DNA of 64,000 nucleotides from Cryptomeria japonica. Its lineage: Eukaryota > Streptophyta > Pinopsida > Cupressales > Cupressaceae. The translations under genes were made by a program, and so were the position numbers. The notes under the pieces were generated by a model. It was given only the letters and a program-made list of their open reading frames with translations. It was not told the DNA's origin and made no database searches. The number at the start of each line of letters is the position of its first letter. Position 1 is the stretch's first letter. The DNA lies in the NCBI RefSeq assembly GCF_030272615.1, contig NC_081412.1, positions 476,665,657 through 476,729,656 on the forward strand, read 5' to 3'. This document shows, in pieces, positions 60,225 to 64,000 of this stretch.

Positions 60225-60705
60225 CATGACCCCCTAAAATATAGGAACTTAGCTTTTTGGGTCAAAACTTGAAAATTTTGGATCGCGGTTGAAGCAGGTC
60301 AGTGGTACAAGTGTAAACCCTAGGTTTGCATCCCGAAAAAGCAAAAAGCCTAAAATCTAGGGATTTAGCTTTTTTAGGTCAGAACTTGGAATTTTCGAGT
60401 TCCGGTCGAAGCTGGTTAGTGGTGCAAGTGTAAACCCTAGGTTTGCATCCCGAAAAAGCAAAAAGCCTAAAATCTAGGGATTTAGCTTTTTTAGGTCAAA
60501 ACATGGAATTTTCGAGTTCCGGTCGAAGCTGGTCAGTGGTGCAAGTGTAAACCCTAGGTTTGCATCCCGAAAAAGCAAAAAGCCTAAAATCTAGGGATTT
60601 AGCTTTTTTAGATCAAAACTTGGAATTTTCGAGTTCCGATCGAAGCAGGTCAGTGGTGCAAGTGTAAACCCTAGGTTTGCATCCCGAAAAAGCAAAAAGC
60701 AGACA
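60225..60705 (-). repeat. 117-bp tandem repeat, about four units (GL-f)
   Basis: The landmark CCTAAAATCTAGGG starts at 60349, 60466 and 60583, an exact 117-bp period. Each unit holds AAACCCTAGGTTTGCATCCC and a GAGTTCCGRTCGAAGC segment. Confidence 0.92.
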
Positions 60706-61034
60706 TCCCTAAAAATAGGGAAAACTTTCTAAATATAGCCATACCGGGGATTGGGCTAAAAATGCCAAAAATGAAACTTCCTAAAAAATAGGAAAAAGCA
60801 AAAAAGCAAACTTTCTAAAAATAGAAAGTTGTCCAAATTCGTCCAAATCAATTGTGATCTTCGTCCTTTGGCCTCTCTAAGCACTCTGGTGGTGTTCACA
60901 TTTCGGAATCACATAACTTGCAAAAACTAACTTTCAATCGTCAGGGCCTGAAATGCTCTGAACTGGACAAGGCTTGGTGAAACTGCAGCAAAAGGTCATA
61001 GGACACTAACAAAACCCTAGAAAGCAAGAAAAGA

Positions 61035-61081
61035 GAGGGTCCCCATTTGCAATGGGGCGATGTGTGAAAAAGGTCACAACA
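61035..61081 (-). repeat. GL-f terminal hairpin
   Basis: In minus orientation TGTTGTGACCTTTTTCACAC, ATCG, CCCCATT-GCA-AATGGGG, ACCCTCTC. GL-d has the same sequence at 35327-35373. Confidence 0.8.
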
Positions 61082-61367
61082 AGTATCAAGAGATATGCCT
61101 CATTCATTCACACACTTGTGATGAGTTACAAAGAACAAGTGAGGTGGCACCTAGTCATCACTTATCCAATCATATCATTTCATGCTAAGGCATCCAGATT
61201 CAATGTACCTAAACTCGTCCATTAAAGAAGACAACTACCATATGGGCACAAAGTTCGAAGTACCTACCATCACCATCTATTGGTTGAATTTTCTAAGAAG
61301 GACATGTGTCCCATCAATTGTAAATTTGTCATTGGTCAAGCATTAAATGTTTTGCAATGGGTGTAAT

Positions 61368-61458
61368 AAACCCTAATTAGGGTTTCTATCTTTTGATCTT
61401 GGCCATTGATTGTGAATCAATTTAAGCCACTAAATTGTAATGAGAGCACTATATAAGG
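61368..61458 (+). promoter_or_regulatory. GL-e promoter module
   Basis: AAACCCTAATTAGGGTTT (61368-61385), GATCTTGGCCATTGATTGTG, then TATATAAGG (61450-61458), 818 bp before the 3' end. Best-preserved example in plus orientation. Confidence 0.75.
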
Positions 61459-62276
61459 CCTCACTTCTTCATTTGTAAAGTTCATAGTGAATAGTGAATA
61501 GAATTGATCAATAAGTTGGTGATTAGAGTAGAGTAGAAAGAGAAGGCAAAGATTGTTGCCAAGACATTGTTGCAAAAGACCTGTAAACTTCATTGAAGAT
61601 ATGGTGAAATTGATATGTTGATTCAACAATTTGCATGACCTCTACTTCTCATTTTATTTTCATGTTGTTTAGATGAATGGAGGACTTTGTGTATGATCAA
61701 TGGTGAAATTCATATATCCATACTACTAACACCTTGCCAATGATAACATGCCTTGCGTAGTCAATTGGAATTATTCAGCCAAGCTTAACTTCAATTATCG
61801 CTTCTTCATTGATATGCATCAACTTGATGGTGTCTATGCTTGTGGTGATCATTTGAAAATCATAAAGCTATCCCTAGAAGATTGCAGTAGCCTTGTGGAG
61901 ATGTCCGCTGCATGTTGAACTAAGACTTAGTTGAATTCCACCAAAGATTGTCCTTTGCTCTTACATTCCTAGAGTTAGCTTAGCTTCCTAAATCCTAACC
62001 TTTTTTCCTTTTTTTCAATCAAGTAAAATCCCACGTTCCAGCATCATTTGAGCATTCAAGCATTCAACGTAAGTCCACCTTGTGAAACCAGCAATATCAC
62101 ATCATATACAACTGAGTCTATCCAAGAGCAAGTCAAGACTTGACATTCAAGAACCTTGAAGTCATCTCAAGTGATCCTTATGCGAATCTTTGGCATTTGA
62201 GAGTCTTTACTCGAGAGAGGATAGAGTATTCAATACTTTATTCTGTGTTCGATAGTGCATCAAAACACCATCAACA
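61459..62276 (+). other. GL-e 3' tail (putative R-U5)
   Basis: No coding region. Contains AACGTAAGTCC (62066-62076), CCAGCAATATCACAT and GAGAGGATAGAGTATT (62214-62229) before the CAACA end. The order agrees with the GL-c tail. Confidence 0.65.
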
Positions 62277-62281
62277 AGTGG

Positions 62282-63675
62282 TATGTGAGAATGTATGGCG
62301 AGCAGCTCCAAGGACGAACCAATTCCCTTTAGACATGTCTATAGGAATAGTTGCCACATCTAATGGTAGGCTTCTTCAGCATCAAATCCAATAAGTGAAA
62401 AAAGAATATCAAACTCTAACAAATTGCTAGCAATGCTCTTTTTGGGCATCAAGGAGAGCGATCTTATTGAATCTACAATTATCCATTCCTTCATACACAT
62501 CCCAGTCTGTTGATATTATGCACCTCTAATGCCTCTCTCAAGTGCTACAACCTCAACAATGCTACTATTCCATCGTGTATGTTCCACGCATATTGCATAC
62601 ATCTCGACATTTCATGATATTCAAGTGGCAACTCAAGAGGGAAGCAATCAATTAATTTGAGGTGATGATTGTCTGAAATGGAAGCAGCTCATACCAATAT
62701 TCAAGAATATAAGCTCCACAATTTTAATCAATGCAACCAAAAACCAGTAACATGGAATACTTCTCGATAGCAATTCCAAATAAAATATTCGATTCAAATA
62801 ATATCATTTGCCCATTATTTTTTTCACGGCAACAATAGTTCTCAAATAAACAAAGCTCCACTCATTAATTTTCCAATTATCAATCTCCACTTTTCTAAGT
62901 CATTAATAAATAATAGCTCCATATATTCCATGCCTCCTTTATTTTTAATCGTCCATCTTCCACGACATAACATTTGATTATCCAACATTATTAAATCGAC
63001 TTCATATATACATTTGGCACACAAAAACCCAATAGTTTCCAAATATTGCTCTTTATTTCCCTTTTGCCAACTTACGGCCAATAATAAATAAAATTCTACA
63101 CCAATAATAAAATAAATTGCCACTGAGAATATTAAGCACCATTAATAGTGATGCCCAAGAAGCATATAACTTTATCTACCAACCATATAATATTATTTAT
63201 TCTAAAGATAAGTACCTCTGACCAATACTGAATCTCTACAGACTCATTTAATCTCCAATCCATCCATTAAACCCAACTAAGAAATCCGGTTGGTTCCTCC
63301 AAGTCTACCTAGGGCAGATAGTTTCACTGCCAAAGATAGTGCCTTCAGGTATCCATCCTGAGCCTGTAAATCAGAGCAACTCCTCATAAATATTAATGTA
63401 AGAAAATATAAATCATTCCATCTCCATTCTCAATCCCCAAGCCATTTAAATAATATTAAATTCAGTTCCTTCTATTCCTGCACGGTTAATAATTAGCAAC
63501 TTTAATTAATCTTTTGTCTAAAGTCACTTCAAATAATTATTAAATATTACCTTTTAAATAAACATTAGGCAATAATAATTAATTAATTAATATTTATTTC
63601 TTTTTTTAATATATTTTAGCCTTGGGAATTAAATAATATTTTATTTCTCAAATGTGCCAAAGATGGGACTTTACA
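62282..63675 (-). repeat. Old-2 5' LTR, right part
   Basis: Aligns to 24200-24268 and 26611-27475. Keeps about 470 bp (62520-62985) lost from the left LTR. Ends GGGACTTTACA (63675), then AAATA. The frame 62842-63123 on the minus strand has no domain and is treated as non-coding. Confidence 0.87.
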
Positions 63676-64000
63676 AAATACTAGCAAGAACTTCCGCAAC
63701 TGCTTATTCAAGTTGTGATTCATACAGGATTGGAAATTTGCGAGACCATTGATCAACCCAAAGGGCATAACTAGAAACTCGTAGTGCTCATAATGACACC
63801 TAAAAGAAGTCGTGTATATCTTGTTCCCTTAACCTAATCTAGTGGTATCTGGATCTAAGATTTATCTTCGAACAGTAAATAGCACCATGTAGCTCATCTA
63901 ATAGCTTATCGATCCTAGGAATGGGGTATCTGTTTTTTATTATTTTCTTATTCAAGGCATGGTAGTCAATGCACATTCTTAAGGTTCTATCCTTCTTCAC
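63676..64000 (-). pseudogene. Old-1 reverse transcriptase, N-terminal part (runs off window)
   Basis: The minus strand reads [20 protein letters not shown] from the edge, then [37 protein letters not shown] and LRKFLLVF, ending exactly where FDDILIY resumes at 23714. It proves that Old-2 inserted into this RT. At least one stop is present. Nearest comparison: Chromo-1 18705-19040. Confidence 0.9.

Larger units (their letters stand above)
56252..61081 (-). mobile_element. GL-f: giant-LTR-type element (4.8 kb)
   Basis: Plus-strand ends TGTTGGTATCTG and GGTCACAACA, with perfect TSD AGTAT (56247-56251, 61082-61086). Collinear with GL-d except for the block after the splice-acceptor-like site, repeat numbers and the damaged palindrome. 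No second LTR inside. Its clean ends make it the best reference copy. Confidence 0.9.
52516..62276 (+). mobile_element. GL-e: giant-LTR-type element (4.9 kb own sequence)
   Basis: Begins TGTTGTGACC (52516) and ends CACCATCAACA (62276), with perfect TSD AGTGG (52511-52515, 62277-62281). Order: hairpin end, 500-bp pyrimidine-rich block, 20-bp repeats, AGCGATT-rich block, [GL-f], telo-box, TATA, 818-bp tail with GTAAGT site. No terminal direct repeat inside. Confidence 0.88.
23715..63675 (-). mobile_element. Old-2: old Ty3/gypsy element carrying most later insertions
   Basis: Minus-strand element. Its LTR ends read TGTAAAGTCCCATC (at 63675) and GGTTATTMCA (at 23715). The TSD GAATA/AAATA (23710-23714, 63676-63680) has one transition. 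The left LTR is 23715-27475 (interrupted by X), the polypurine tract GGGCGGGAGGAC is at 27476-27487, and the right LTR is 52168-63675 (interrupted by GL-e and GL-f). A decayed primer-binding site lies at 52155-52166. It was inserted into the RT FFDD region of Old-1. Internally it has gag and protease but no RT, RNase H or integrase. Confidence 0.85.

Noticed and set aside
62842-63123. 93-codon minus-strand frame in the Old-2 LTR
   Set aside because: Lies in LTR sequence; the other LTR copy is deleted or diverged here and no domain is visible.
1-64000. Host protein-coding, tRNA or rRNA genes
   Set aside because: Every stretch can be assigned to a retroelement, its LTR or its repeat arrays. 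No exon with recognisable host domain and no cloverleaf was seen by eye; a sensitive search could still find small RNAs.

Overview
This is repeat-only plant nuclear DNA. No host gene, rRNA, tRNA or CRISPR array is visible. The AT-rich background, the very old LTR retrotransposons nested several levels deep, the chromodomain Ty3/gypsy polyproteins and the very long LTRs point to a seed plant with a large genome, most likely a conifer or other gymnosperm. That identification is an inference.

The window can be unpacked as nested insertions, most of them bounded by TG...CA ends and 5-bp target-site duplications (TSDs). (1) 1-5412: 3' part of a plus-strand Ty3/gypsy derivative, G0, with a long gag-protease frame fused to an integrase tail, hairpin-rich 3' UTR and LTR start. 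(2) 5413-11530: GL-a, inserted with TSD GGATA. (3) About 11536 to beyond 64000: Old-1, a minus-strand Ty3/gypsy element whose pol is split in three by Chromo-1 (14507-23207, TSD CATAG) and Old-2 (23715-63675, TSD GAATA/AAATA). (4) Old-2 in turn carries solo LTR X (24269-26605), GL-b (28182-30817), GL-c (30873-50773) and GL-e (52516-62276). (5) GL-c carries GL-d (30940-35373), Chromo-2 (36579-47633) and solo LTR Y (49367-50213). Chromo-2 carries the non-autonomous element T (43213-46147). GL-e carries GL-f (56252-61081). The deepest path is Old-1 > Old-2 > GL-c > Chromo-2 > T.

The most interesting content is the GL group: six single-unit elements of 2.6-6.1 kb, without terminal direct repeats, sharing TGTTG...CAACA ends. 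They look like solo copies of giant LTRs. Each has a terminal hairpin, a long variable block of copy-specific minisatellites and sometimes an open reading frame, and then a fixed module: in five of six a palindrome of two plant telo-boxes, a TATA box in all six, and a conserved 740-870 bp tail with a splice-donor-like site in five. GL-a holds a decayed reading frame of about 1,075 codons upstream of this promoter, that is, inside U3. I recognise no family for it.

A second theme is hairpin-forming tandem repeats whose stems change in a compensated way from unit to unit. They occur in G0, in the Chromo-1/2 LTRs, in X, in T and in several GL arrays. Every coding region except the G0 frame is broken by stops or frameshifts, so nothing here looks autonomously active.
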